DNA from: Gordonia sp. UBA7599
Lineage (GTDB): Bacteria > Actinomycetota > Actinomycetes > Mycobacteriales > Mycobacteriaceae
NCBI GenBank assembly: GCA_002477755.1
Contig: DLKD01000134.1
Location: forward strand, 23,231 to 65,557
DNA length: 42,327 nt
Direction: 5' to 3'
Shown here: positions 33,338 to 41,195 of the stretch, one piece after another
Layout of the letters: every line of letters starts with the position of its first letter
How positions within the stretch are numbered: the first letter of the stretch is position 1
Notes under the pieces: model-generated
What the model was told of the DNA's origin: nothing
Databases searched by the model: none
Seen by the model: only the letters and a program-made list of their open reading frames with translations
Translations under genes and position numbers: made by a program

Positions 33338-34071
33338 GTTCACCGAGTGATGAATTACTCGCGGTCGAGGTTCGCAACCTCCGGGTCAAACGCGGCGCGA
33401 CCGAAGTTCTGCGCGACGTCGGCCTGACTGTCGAGCGTGGCTCGATCACCGGCCTCCTGGGACCGTCGGGATGTGGGAAGACGACGCTGATGCGTTCGAT
33501 CGTCGGTACCCAGATCGTCGAGTCCGGCGAGCTCACCGTCTTGGGTGAACCGGCCGGATCACCGTCGCTGCGCCGACGTGTGGGGTACGTGACCCAGGCG
33601 CCGAGCATCTACGACGATCTGTCCGTGCGCGACAACGTCGCCTACTTCGCGGCGGTCTACGGTCGGTCGCGCGATGACGTGGCGGCGGCCATTGACCTTG
33701 TCGGTCTCTCCGACCGTACGAAGCACCGCGGCGATGAGCTGTCCGGAGGTCAGAAGACCCGGGTCTCGCTGGCGTGCGCCCTCGTAGCCGATCCGGAACT
33801 ACTCATCCTCGACGAGCCGACCGTCGGTCTCGATCCGGTCCTGCGCGCGGAGCTGTGGGCCCGGTTCCACGACCTGGCCGCGCGGGGTGTGACGCTGCTC
33901 GTCTCGAGTCATGTCATGGACGAGGCCGAGCACTGCGATCAACTGCTCCTGATGCGGGAGGGGCGACTTCTCGCCGAGCTGACGCCCGCCGAACTACGCG
34001 CACGCACCGGGGAGTCCAACCTCGATCAAGCGTTCCTGACTCTCATCCAAGCGGCTGGAGCAGCACAATGA
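33331..34071 (+). CDS. ABC-2 type exporter, ATP-binding protein
   Basis: A 246-residue ABC ATPase. Walker A is GPSGCGKTT (44-52), then the Q-loop YVTQAPSIYDDLSV, signature DELSGGQKTRVSLACALVADPELLILDEPTVGLDP, and switch histidine SSHVMDEAEHCDQ. The GLDP form and VMDEAEHCD are typical of DrrA-like drug or lipid exporters. Starts ATG 33331 and ATG 33334 are both possible; the upstream promoter fits a leaderless start at 33331. It overlaps the permease gene (ATGA). Substrate unknown. Confidence 0.88.
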   Translation: MMSSPSDELLAVEVRNLRVKRGATEVLRDVGLTVERGSITGLLGPSGCGKTTLMRSIVGTQIVESGELTVLGEPAGSPSLRRRVGYVTQAPSIYDDLSVRDNVAYFAAVYGRSRDDVAAAIDLVGLSDRTKHRGDELSGGQKTRVSLACALVADPELLILDEPTVGLDPVLRAELWARFHDLAARGVTLLVSSHVMDEAEHCDQLLLMREGRLLAELTPAELRARTGESNLDQAFLTLIQAAGAAQ

Positions 34072-34820
34072 CGACCCCATACCTGGCGACGACGGTCCGC
34101 ATCCTCAAGCAACTCCGCGCCGACCACCGGACGCTGGCGATGATCGTCGCCGTGCCGTCACTGCTGATGGTGCTGGTCTACTTCGTCTACCAGGACTATC
34201 CGACGATGCCCGGCCAACCGACGCTGTTCAGCCGAGTCGGCATCAGCATGCTCGGGATCCTCCCGTTTGTCGTCATGTTCCTCATCACGGCGATCGCGAT
34301 GCAGCGCGAGCGGTCGTCGGGAACGTTGGAGCGGCTGATGACGACGCCGATGCGCAAGCTCGACCTCCTCGGGGGCTACGGCACGGCCTTCTCGGTGGCA
34401 GCGACGGTCCAGGCCGCGGTCGCCTGTGCGGTGAGCTTCTGGTTCCTCGGTCTCGATCCCGCCGGCGGTGTGTGGCTGGTGATTCTCGTCGCCGTCGTGG
34501 TGGCCGTACTCGGCGTCGCACTGGGACTGTTGGCCAGTGCCTTCGCCCGCACCGAATTCCAGGCCGTGCAGTTCATGCCGCTGGTCGTCGCACCGCAGCT
34601 GTTCCTGTGCGGATTGTTGGTCCCGCGCCACCAACTGCCGGGGTGGCTGGAGGCCATCAGCAACGTGCTCCCGCTGAGTTACGCCGTCGATGCGCTGAAC
34701 GAGGTGTCGCAGCACCCGTCGGCGACCGGGCAGATGTGGCGTGACATCGCGATCATCGCGGCCTTCGCGCTCGTCGCGCTGTGCCTCGGAGCCGCGACGC
34801 TGCGCCGGCGGACAGCATGA
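34068..34820 (+). CDS. ABC-2 type exporter, membrane permease
   Basis: A 250-residue membrane protein with about six helices (starting near residues 23, 60, 100, 135, 165 and 225). AMQRERSSGTLERLMTTPMRKLDLLGGYG is the typical cytoplasmic loop of ABC-2 permeases, and LFLCGLLVPRHQLPGWLEAISNVLPLSYAVDAL the C-terminal signature. It pairs with the ATPase upstream, overlapping it by ATGA, and with the TetR gene downstream, overlapping by ATGA. The three genes form a self-contained exporter operon with its own control and no visible tie to steroids. Confidence 0.88.
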   Translation: MTTPYLATTVRILKQLRADHRTLAMIVAVPSLLMVLVYFVYQDYPTMPGQPTLFSRVGISMLGILPFVVMFLITAIAMQRERSSGTLERLMTTPMRKLDLLGGYGTAFSVAATVQAAVACAVSFWFLGLDPAGGVWLVILVAVVVAVLGVALGLLASAFARTEFQAVQFMPLVVAPQLFLCGLLVPRHQLPGWLEAISNVLPLSYAVDALNEVSQHPSATGQMWRDIAIIAAFALVALCLGAATLRRRTA

Positions 34821-35467
34821 GCGGTGGGCGGACGGGCCGTCGGCCCGGGTCTTCGGACACGAGGTCGGTGATCCTCGCCGCGGCGCGAAGCCGGTTTGCC
34901 GAGGTCGGCTTCGACAAGGCGTCGATCCGCTCGATCGCCGCCGCGGCAGGCGTCGACTCGGCCCTGGTGCACCACTATTTCGGTACGAAACACGATCTCT
35001 TCGTCGAGGTCGTGGCCCTGCCGGGAGACCCTGCGATGGTGGTGCGCACCCTCGGTGACGCACCTCTCGACAGACTTGGGGAGGTACTCATCCGGACGAT
35101 CGTCGGGCTGTGGGATTCCCCGATCGGGATGGGGGCGGTCGCCGCCTTCCGCAGCGCCGTCGCCGGGGGTGACGAGTCGTTGCTGCGGACCTTTCTAACC
35201 GACGTCGTACTCAAGGACGTCCGGGTGCGGGTCGACGAGGAGATCGGCGACGGTGCGAAGCGCACGGCACTGGTCGCCTCGCAGATGGCGGGGCTGCTGG
35301 TGGTGCGGAAACTCCTGCAGATAGAGCCCGTCGCGTCGATGTCGATCGACGAACTCGTCGCCGACGTCGGGCCCAACCTTCAGCGGTACCTGACGGGCTC
35401 GGGTCTCGATACACCCGCACCTGCGCCGCGGGCATTCGACCACCGTGACGCTAGGGGAGGCGCGTAG
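34817..35467 (+). CDS. TetR-family regulator of the ABC-2 exporter
   Basis: A 216-residue regulator. The helix-turn-helix lies at about 34-60 (KASIRSIAAAAGVDSALVHHYFGTKHDLFVEVV). It is the third gene of the exporter operon, translationally coupled to the permease, and the inverted repeat TCATC-GCAT-GATGA at the operon start is a likely binding site. Its last 17 bases overlap the end of the convergent acyl-CoA dehydrogenase gene at 35451. The protein is not recognisably KstR2, although the next operon carries a KstR2-type box. Confidence 0.86.
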   Translation: MSGGRTGRRPGSSDTRSVILAAARSRFAEVGFDKASIRSIAAAAGVDSALVHHYFGTKHDLFVEVVALPGDPAMVVRTLGDAPLDRLGEVLIRTIVGLWDSPIGMGAVAAFRSAVAGGDESLLRTFLTDVVLKDVRVRVDEEIGDGAKRTALVASQMAGLLVVRKLLQIEPVASMSIDELVADVGPNLQRYLTGSGLDTPAPAPRAFDHRDARGGA

Positions 35468-36536
35468 CCGCCAGGATATCGACCGGCTGGCCGAAGAACT
35501 GCGCCGATGAGGCGGCGCGTTTGAAGTACAGCTGGATGTCGTGCTCCCAGGTGATGCCGATGCCGCCGTGCAGCTGGATCGCCTCACCGGTCACGCGTCC
35601 GAACGCCTCCGAGCAGTAGACGTGCGCGGCGGCCGCCAGCTCAGCACCCTCGGACGTCCCGATCGCCTCGACCGCCGCGTAGGCGATGGAGCGCGACGTC
35701 TCGACGTCGGCGTACATGTCGGCCATACGGTGCTTGAGTGCCTGGAACGAGCCGATCACCCGCCCGAACTGCTTGCGCTCCTTGGTGTATTCGACTGTCA
35801 TCCGGAGCGCGGCGCCGGCGGCACCGACCTGCTCGACGGCCAGCAGTGCCCACACCAGGTCGCGCACGCGGGCGACGAGGTCGTCGGGGGCACCGATCGC
35901 CGTCGCCGACACGTCGGTGAACGACACCTCGGAGAGCGGTCGGGTCGGGTCCATGGTGGCGACCGGGCGGATCTCGACGCCGGGTGCATCCGCGGGTACG
36001 TGGTGCAGCGTCACGACCGGTCCACCGCCAGCCAGAACGACCAGATCGGTGGCGGCCTCGGCATCGGTCACGTAGTGCGCGGTGCCGTTGAGGATTCCGC
36101 CGTCGGCGGTGACCCTCGGTGTGTCCCAGGAATGTTCGCTCGCCGCACACAGCGTCGCGATCCGTTCGCCGCTGGCGAGCGCTTCGACGAGCACCGACGA
36201 CCCGTCGTCGGAACCGTTGTGCTCGAGCGCGACGAGGAGTGCTCCGGTCGCCAGCACGGCCGACGAGAACAGGGGGACCGGTGCCAGTGCTGCGCCGACT
36301 TCCTCGACGACGGCGGCCAACCCGGTCCAGCCCGCGCCGACGCCGCCGAGTTCCTCCGGGATGGCCAGTGCCGGCGCGCCGATCTCGGTGAGTCCCTCCC
36401 ACAGCCGCTCGTCAGTGCGCCGGTCAGACGCGATCGCCGCGCGCACGGCTTCGCTGCCGCCGCGGCGCCCCAACAGGTCGGCTACCGAATCGCGCAGCGC
36501 GACCAGGTCCTCCGCGGAAATGGTCTCGGTGGTCAT
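35451..36536 (-). CDS. fadE33: Acyl-CoA dehydrogenase, FadE33-like
   Basis: A 361-residue acyl-CoA dehydrogenase. EYTKERKQFGRVIGSFQALKHRMADMYADVE and AIQLHGGIGITWEHDIQLYFKRA are the conserved C-terminal segments; the central beta domain has TADGGILNGTAHYVTDAE. It is the last gene of echA-fadE31-fadE32-fadE33-like order; the start overlaps the preceding gene by ATGA. Steroid acyl-CoA dehydrogenases of actinobacteria usually work as alpha2beta2 heteromers of adjacent genes, so it likely pairs with one of the two upstream. FadE18-like proteins are an alternative match. It is about 40 residues longer than I recall for FadE33 of M. tuberculosis, so the exact orthology is tentative. Confidence 0.75.
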   Translation of the reverse strand: MTTETISAEDLVALRDSVADLLGRRGGSEAVRAAIASDRRTDERLWEGLTEIGAPALAIPEELGGVGAGWTGLAAVVEEVGAALAPVPLFSSAVLATGALLVALEHNGSDDGSSVLVEALASGERIATLCAASEHSWDTPRVTADGGILNGTAHYVTDAEAATDLVVLAGGGPVVTLHHVPADAPGVEIRPVATMDPTRPLSEVSFTDVSATAIGAPDDLVARVRDLVWALLAVEQVGAAGAALRMTVEYTKERKQFGRVIGSFQALKHRMADMYADVETSRSIAYAAVEAIGTSEGAELAAAAHVYCSEAFGRVTGEAIQLHGGIGITWEHDIQLYFKRAASSAQFFGQPVDILAATRLP

Positions 36537-37501
36537 CGCAGGGTCTCCAGGATCCGCTGCCGGTGCGCGGCCGCCGTGCCCCATGCGCTCTGCAGCGCCT
36601 GTGTTTTGGTCAAGTACAGCGAGAGGTCGTGTTCAACTGTGTAGCCGATCGCCCCCAGCACCTGCAGGGATCGGCGCGCGGCCAGGTAGGCGGCATCGCC
36701 AGCGGCAACCTTGGCCGCGGACACCTCGCGGTCGGTGTTCACGCCGTCGGGAACCTGACCATCGAGTGCAAGGGCGGCACCGTGCACGAGCGGCCGGGCC
36801 ATCTCCAGGGCGATGGCCACGTCGGCGAGGTGGTGTTTGACCGCCTGGAAGGAACCGATCGCGCGCCCGAACTGCTGGCGGGTCTTGGCGTACTCGGCGG
36901 CCAGGTCGAGCATCGTCGTGCCCAGGCCCAACAGTTGTGCCGCCGTCGCGAGCGCGCCGTAGTTGAGCACTTCGTCGGCATCGGCGGAACCCAGTGCCGT
37001 GCCGGTCGTGACGTCAGCGACGGTGCGCGACGGGTCGACGGTGACCAGCGGCTGCTCGGCCGTTCCGATGCCAAGCTCCCCGTCGACGAGGGTGTAGACG
37101 GTCGCAGCGACCGGGTCGGCGGCGCGTGGCTGCCAGGCTCCGACGGCGATCGTGGCGAGAGAGCCTTCCGCCAACGAGGCGAGCTCGGCGCCGCGTCCGG
37201 CGGAGCGCAGGGCGATCGGTACGGCGGCCAGCGTTTCGGCTACCGGTCCGGGAACCGCGTGACGGCCCAACGCCTCGGCGGCGACGGTCATCTCGATGGC
37301 GCCGGCCCCCGCGCCGCCGTGCTCGTCGTCGACGAGGAGTCCGGTGATACCGAGCTCGGCGAGCGACGACCAGAGCTTCAACCCAGGCGCGGTGTCGCCG
37401 TCGGCCCAGGCCCGGTTGGCGGCGACGGCGTCGAGTCGGCTGGCGAGGCCGTCGATGGTCTCGGCAAGGCCGACGTGTTCGTCGTCGAGGAGGAACTCCA
37501 T
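36533..37501 (-). CDS. fadE32: Acyl-CoA dehydrogenase, FadE32-like
   Basis: A 322-residue short-form acyl-CoA dehydrogenase that starts MEFLLDDEHVGLAETIDGLASRLDAVAANRAWADGD. The C-terminal half has EYAKTRQQFGRAIGSFQAVKHHLADVAIALEMARPLV and SLQVLGAIGYTVEHDLSLYLTKTQAL. The first-module and middle domains are shortened and poorly conserved, as in subunits that help form a heteromeric enzyme rather than carry the full active site. The length and position between two other dehydrogenases match FadE32 in the KstR2 regulon. It begins 1 base after the upstream gene stop and overlaps the next by ATGA. Confidence 0.75.
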   Translation of the reverse strand: MEFLLDDEHVGLAETIDGLASRLDAVAANRAWADGDTAPGLKLWSSLAELGITGLLVDDEHGGAGAGAIEMTVAAEALGRHAVPGPVAETLAAVPIALRSAGRGAELASLAEGSLATIAVGAWQPRAADPVAATVYTLVDGELGIGTAEQPLVTVDPSRTVADVTTGTALGSADADEVLNYGALATAAQLLGLGTTMLDLAAEYAKTRQQFGRAIGSFQAVKHHLADVAIALEMARPLVHGAALALDGQVPDGVNTDREVSAAKVAAGDAAYLAARRSLQVLGAIGYTVEHDLSLYLTKTQALQSAWGTAAAHRQRILETLR

Positions 37502-37502
37502 G

Positions 37503-38669
37503 TCAGCGGTCCCCTCGGGGCAGGCCGAGGAGTCGCTCGGCGATGACGTTGCGTTGGATCTCGTTGGTACCCGCGTAGATCGGGCCCGACAGTGAGAAGA
37601 GGTAGCCGTCGGTCCAGCCGTCGGCCAGTTCGGCGTCGGCCCCCTGCAGTGCCAGGGCGGTCTCGTGGGCAGCGATGTCCCACTGCGACCAGAACACCTT
37701 GTTAATCGATGACTCCATGCCGAGTTGGCCGCCCGCGGCGAGCCGGCTGACCGTCGCGTAGGTGGACAGCTCGTAGGCGCGCGCGCCGATCCAGGCGTCG
37801 ACGACCCCCTGGTCGGTCGAGGCCGTCGGTGGGGTGTCCGAAGCCCGGGTGCGCCAGAGGTCGACGAGCCGGTCGGTGGTGGCCAGGAAGCGGCCGGGGG
37901 AGCGCAGCGAGAGTCCGCGCTCGTTGGCCGCCGTGCTCATCGCGACCTTCCAGCCGTTGTTGACCTCGCCGATGACGCCGGAGTTCGCCGGATCTGCCGG
38001 GTCGTCGGGGACGAACACGTCCTCCAGGAACAACTCGGCGAAGCCGGGCTCACCGTCGAGCTGGGCGATCGGCCGGACGGTGACTCCGGGTGACCGAAGA
38101 TCGAACATGAAATAGGTGATGCCCCTGTGCTTTTGGGCCTCTTTGTCCGAGCGGAACAGGCCGAAGCCCCAGTCGGCGAACGACGAGCGTGAACTCCACG
38201 TCTTCTGCCCGTTGAGCAGCCAGCCGCCCTCGGTGCGCGTCGCGGTGGAGCGCAGCGACGCCAGGTCGGAGCCCGCTTCGGGCTCACTCCACGCCTGGCC
38301 CCAGATGTCGTCGGCGCGGGCCATGCGCGGCATGATCTTGTCCAGCTGCTCTTTGCTCGCGTGCTCGAACAGCGTCGGCGCCAACAGGAAGATCCCGTTC
38401 TGGCTGACGCGTCCGGGCGCGCCGGAGCGGTAGTACTCCTCCTCGAAGATCACCCAGTGCAGCAGCGGTACGTCGCGGCCGCCGTATTCGACGGGCCAGC
38501 TGACCACCGACATCCGGGCGTCGGCCATCTTCGCCTCCCACGCGCGGTGGGCCTCAAAGCCCTCGGCGGTGTCCATCGAGGGGAGCGGCTGTGCCGGAAC
38601 GTTCTCGTCGAGCCAGGATCGCACCTCGGTACGGAAGGCCTGGGCATCGTCGTCGAAAAGGAGATCCAT
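37503..38669 (-). CDS. fadE31: Acyl-CoA dehydrogenase, FadE31-like
   Basis: A 388-residue acyl-CoA dehydrogenase. MDLLFDDDAQAFRTEVRSWLDENVPA, SWPVEYGGRDVPLLHWVIFEEEYYRSGAPGR, QAWSEPEAGSDLASLRSTATRTEGGWLLNGQKTWSS and the end GPIYAGTNEIQRNVIAERLLGLPRGDR agree closely with what I know of FadE31; FadE17 is a paralogue of the same type. FadE31-33 belong to the KstR2 regulon and are thought to act in beta-oxidation of late C/D-ring products. It lies 4 bases after echA. There is no FadD3 gene at the operon head, unlike M. tuberculosis, where fadD3 precedes fadE31. Confidence 0.8.
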   Translation of the reverse strand: MDLLFDDDAQAFRTEVRSWLDENVPAQPLPSMDTAEGFEAHRAWEAKMADARMSVVSWPVEYGGRDVPLLHWVIFEEEYYRSGAPGRVSQNGIFLLAPTLFEHASKEQLDKIMPRMARADDIWGQAWSEPEAGSDLASLRSTATRTEGGWLLNGQKTWSSRSSFADWGFGLFRSDKEAQKHRGITYFMFDLRSPGVTVRPIAQLDGEPGFAELFLEDVFVPDDPADPANSGVIGEVNNGWKVAMSTAANERGLSLRSPGRFLATTDRLVDLWRTRASDTPPTASTDQGVVDAWIGARAYELSTYATVSRLAAGGQLGMESSINKVFWSQWDIAAHETALALQGADAELADGWTDGYLFSLSGPIYAGTNEIQRNVIAERLLGLPRGDR

Positions 38670-38673
38670 GGCG

Positions 38674-39639
38674 CTACGCCTTCGCAGATTTCTCGGCAGA
38701 TTGATTGGCCCCGCTCGCTGCGCTCCCGGCGGCCGAGGACTTCATCGACTTCGCATCCATCCCGCCCAACGAGTCGCCCCCGCCCTCGGCGTTGGCGGCA
38801 TGCGCGTAGTGGTGCCAGCCGAAGACCGAGTCCATCGCGTTGCGCATCCCCATCTGGTCCTCGCAGATGTTGACCGCTTTCTTGGAGAGGAACAACCCCT
38901 GCATCGGCATGGCGACGATCTGCTCGGCGATCGAGGTGACCTTGGCCTCGAGGTCGTCGCGCGCGACGACGTGGTTGACCATGCCCCAGTCGAGCGCCTG
39001 GGCGGCGGTGAAGCGCTCGCCGGTGAACAGGATTTCCTTGGCCCGGCGCGGGCCCAGGACGAAGGCGTGGGCGAAGTACTCGACGCCAGGGATGCCCATG
39101 CGGGCGACCGGGTCGGAGAAGAAGGCGTCGTCGGCGGCCACGATGAAGTCGCAGCTCCAGGCCAGCATGAGTCCGCCTGCGATGCAGGCGCCGTGGACCT
39201 GGGCGATGACCGGCTTGGGGATGTCGCGCCAGCGGCGACACATACCCATGTAGACCTCGGTCTCGCGGGCCAGGCGCTGGTCGGCGGTCATCGGTGTTTC
39301 CGCGCTACCTCCGGGTGTGGTGTGGTCCCAGTGCAGTGTCGCGGCGTTGTCGTAGTAGACGTGGAAGTCGCGCTCGGGGGTGCCGATGTCGTGGCCGGCG
39401 GAGAAGTGCTTGCCGGCCGCGCGCAGGACGATCACTTTCACCGCGGGATCGTCGACGGCCTTGCGGAACGCCGAGTCCAGCGAATACGTCATCACCGAGT
39501 TCTGCGCGTTGCGGAAATCGGGGCGGTTGAGCGTGACGTAGGCGAGTGCCCCGTCGAGTGCGGTTTCGTAGGCGACCGGGCTGGTATCGGGACCAAGTTC
39601 GTCGGGGCTCAGCGGCGGTGGGATCACGGCGTCACTCAT
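38674..39639 (-). CDS. Enoyl-CoA hydratase/isomerase (crotonase family)
   Basis: A 321-residue crotonase. ALAYVTLNRPDFRNAQNSVMTYSLDSAF, VLRAAGKHFSAGHDIGTPERD (first oxyanion-hole residue) and VIAQVHGACIAGGLMLAWSCDFIVAADDAFFSDPVARMGIPG (second) are clear. The insertion DFHVYYDNAATLHWDHTTPGG and the histidine-rich C-terminal domain set it apart from short EchA enzymes and resemble EchA13-like proteins. The last 28 residues are an Ala/Ser/Lys-rich tail. It would hydrate an enoyl-CoA produced by one of the three dehydrogenases encoded directly downstream. ATG 39639 is 17 bases from a KstR2-type box, so it heads the operon. Confidence 0.83.
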   Translation of the reverse strand: MSDAVIPPPLSPDELGPDTSPVAYETALDGALAYVTLNRPDFRNAQNSVMTYSLDSAFRKAVDDPAVKVIVLRAAGKHFSAGHDIGTPERDFHVYYDNAATLHWDHTTPGGSAETPMTADQRLARETEVYMGMCRRWRDIPKPVIAQVHGACIAGGLMLAWSCDFIVAADDAFFSDPVARMGIPGVEYFAHAFVLGPRRAKEILFTGERFTAAQALDWGMVNHVVARDDLEAKVTSIAEQIVAMPMQGLFLSKKAVNICEDQMGMRNAMDSVFGWHHYAHAANAEGGGDSLGGMDAKSMKSSAAGSAASGANQSAEKSAKA

Positions 39640-39656
39640 GCCGTCCAGACTAACCT

Positions 39657-39670
39657 AGCAAGTGCTTGGT
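39657..39670 (-). promoter_or_regulatory. KstR2-type operator before the echA-fadE operon
   Basis: AGCAAGTGCTTGGT matches the published KstR2 consensus AnCAAGnnCTTGnT at every fixed position. KstR2 represses genes for degradation of the C/D-ring fragment and responds to HIP-CoA. It lies 17 bases upstream of echA on the minus strand and 47 bases from the small divergent gene at 39718. Confidence 0.75.
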
Positions 39671-39717
39671 TGGTAGCCGTGGGTGACAGCGGCGGCCGAT
39701 ACGGGCAAAGTGGAGGT

Positions 39718-39879
39718 ATGTGGAAAGCGCTCGCCATCATCGCCCTGGGGCTCATCGCGTTGATGTTCCTGTACCCGCTGATCAAGGGCCTGATCTGGAT
39801 CGGGATCGTCCTGCTGGCTCTCTACGGGGCTTTCGCGCTGTTCGTCGACGCCAAGACGAAGACGCCGCCGGGTCGTTAG
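39718..39879 (+). CDS. Small membrane protein with two hydrophobic spans
   Basis: A 53-residue protein, almost entirely hydrophobic (MWKALAIIALGLIALMFLYP and LIKGLIWIGIVLLALYGAFALF), ending in the polar DAKTKTPPGR. ATG 39718 follows GTGGAGGT. It is divergent from echA, and its stop overlaps the convergent cupin gene by 4 bases. No family recognised. Confidence 0.6.
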   Translation: MWKALAIIALGLIALMFLYPLIKGLIWIGIVLLALYGAFALFVDAKTKTPPGR

Positions 39880-40238
39880 CCGCCGAAGGGCTTGATAGTC
39901 AGGGACGGCTCGCGGTGCGTGTGCACCGTTAGATAGCCCAAACCGTCCTCGCCCGCGGTGAACGACCGCGTCGAGAACCGCGGCAGCCAGACCAAGTCGC
40001 CTGCGGTGACCTCGATCCCGCCGTCCTCAATGCCGACCACCCCGGATCCGTCGACCACGTGGACCAGCACATCGACCTCGCCGCCGGTGTGCGTGGCGAT
40101 GGAGCCGCCCGGTGGGAGGCGGAGGAGATTGGCGTCGAGATGTCGGTCCGGCAGGTCCAGCTTCCAGGCCACCCGGGACGCGCCTCCCGGTGAGGCGGTC
40201 GGGTCCGTGCTGCCGAGCTTGCGGGGCGTTTGCGCCAT
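39876..40238 (-). CDS. Cupin-domain protein
   Basis: A 120-residue single-domain cupin. Motif 1 is PPGGSIATHTGGEVDVLVHVVDGSG, with His and Glu in the metal-binding places, and motif 2 is LVWLPRFSTRSFTAGEDGLGYLTVHTH. Small stand-alone cupins of this kind are often sensors or sugar and acid binding proteins; no activity can be assigned. It lies 15 bases downstream of the IclR regulator in the same direction and may be co-transcribed with it. Its final codons overlap the end of the small convergent gene. Confidence 0.78.
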   Translation of the reverse strand: MAQTPRKLGSTDPTASPGGASRVAWKLDLPDRHLDANLLRLPPGGSIATHTGGEVDVLVHVVDGSGVVGIEDGGIEVTAGDLVWLPRFSTRSFTAGEDGLGYLTVHTHREPSLTIKPFGG

Positions 40239-40253
40239 GTCCGGATCGTAGTC

Positions 40254-41144
40254 CTACGGGGCTGATCTCAGCCGCTGTGCCGCAGCAACGACGTCCCGTC
40301 CCAGGCGCTCCAAGGTGTCGGCGCTCATCGTCGTGTTCGGGCAGGCGACCACCGACCCGACCACCTGGGTTCCCTCGAACACCGGCGCACCGACGGTGAC
40401 CGCGCCGATCTCACCGATCAACTCCTCCGGCAGGTAGTCGACGGCCGACAACTCGCCGACCAGTGCGCCTACCCGGTGACGCAGCGCCGGGGGCACGCTC
40501 GCCATGGTGGTCAGGGCGTCAATGACCGTGCGGTGCTCATCGGCGACGCGCTCGACGGAGTACCCGCGCTCGGCAACGACCGCCAGCACCTGCCGCAACC
40601 GTGCTTGGTTCGACGGCTCAGCCGCCTCGATCCACCGCTCGCGCACCGCGGGCGCCTCCCAGGCGATGAATTCGCGGCAGATCGGCGGGCGCAGATCGAT
40701 GCGCCGGCCCACCGGGAGCGTGGGTACCCGCGTTGCCGCACGCGGCCATGCGTACTCGACGGCTGTCACTGTCTCCTCGTCGATCCGGCGGGCGAGGAAG
40801 ACGGGCATCTGCAGCGCGTTCGCCAGGTCGGCCAAGACCGGACGCGCCGAGGCGGTGAGCCGATCGGCACCCAGGACCCGGGATGCGGTGGCGACCAGCC
40901 CCGGACCGACGGCGATGGTGCCGTCCTCGCCGCGGTGCACCCAGCCCAAGTCGGCGAGTTCGACGACGATCGCGTGCGTCGTCGCCCGCGGCAGCCCGGT
41001 GTCGCGCACAATGTCAGCGAGCGTGTTGCGACGCTCGGGGTGGCGGATCGAGGCGTCGATAAGGGCGTCCAGAACCGTGACGACCCGTCGCGTTGGCGGC
41101 GACAGTTGACGCCGCGTCGAGCTGTCGCCTACGGTCGCTGTCAT
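40254..41144 (-). CDS. IclR-family transcriptional regulator
   Basis: A 296-residue regulator. The N-terminal winged helix (about 17-75) includes NTLADIVRDTGLPRATTHAIVVELADLGWVHRGEDGTIAVGPGLV, and the C-terminal IclR effector domain RRIDEETVTAVEYAWPRAATRVPTLPVGRRIDLRPP and GAVTVGAPVFEGTQVVGSVVACPN. The effector is unknown. It is divergent from cysD with a 6-4-6 palindrome between them. A role in sulfur control is possible but IclR proteins usually act on carbon pathways. Confidence 0.87.
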   Translation of the reverse strand: MTATVGDSSTRRQLSPPTRRVVTVLDALIDASIRHPERRNTLADIVRDTGLPRATTHAIVVELADLGWVHRGEDGTIAVGPGLVATASRVLGADRLTASARPVLADLANALQMPVFLARRIDEETVTAVEYAWPRAATRVPTLPVGRRIDLRPPICREFIAWEAPAVRERWIEAAEPSNQARLRQVLAVVAERGYSVERVADEHRTVIDALTTMASVPPALRHRVGALVGELSAVDYLPEELIGEIGAVTVGAPVFEGTQVVGSVVACPNTTMSADTLERLGRDVVAAAQRLRSAP

Positions 41145-41159
41145 ATTGTCAACACATAG

Positions 41160-41175
41160 TGTCGAATACTCGACA
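41160..41175. promoter_or_regulatory. Palindromic operator between the IclR gene and cysD
   Basis: TGTCGA-ATAC-TCGACA is a perfect 6-4-6 inverted repeat, 15 bases before the IclR start codon and 20 bases before GTG 41196 of cysD. It is probably bound by the IclR protein. Confidence 0.55.
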
Positions 41176-41195
41176 TGTCAAGAGAAGGCGTCACG

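Noticed and set aside
37503-39639. echA13-fadE17-fadE18 type cluster instead of fadE31-33
   Set aside because: The crotonase resembles EchA13 and the first dehydrogenase is also similar to FadE17, but a third dehydrogenase of FadE32 size and the KstR2-type box favour the FadE31-33 reading. It remains an open alternative.
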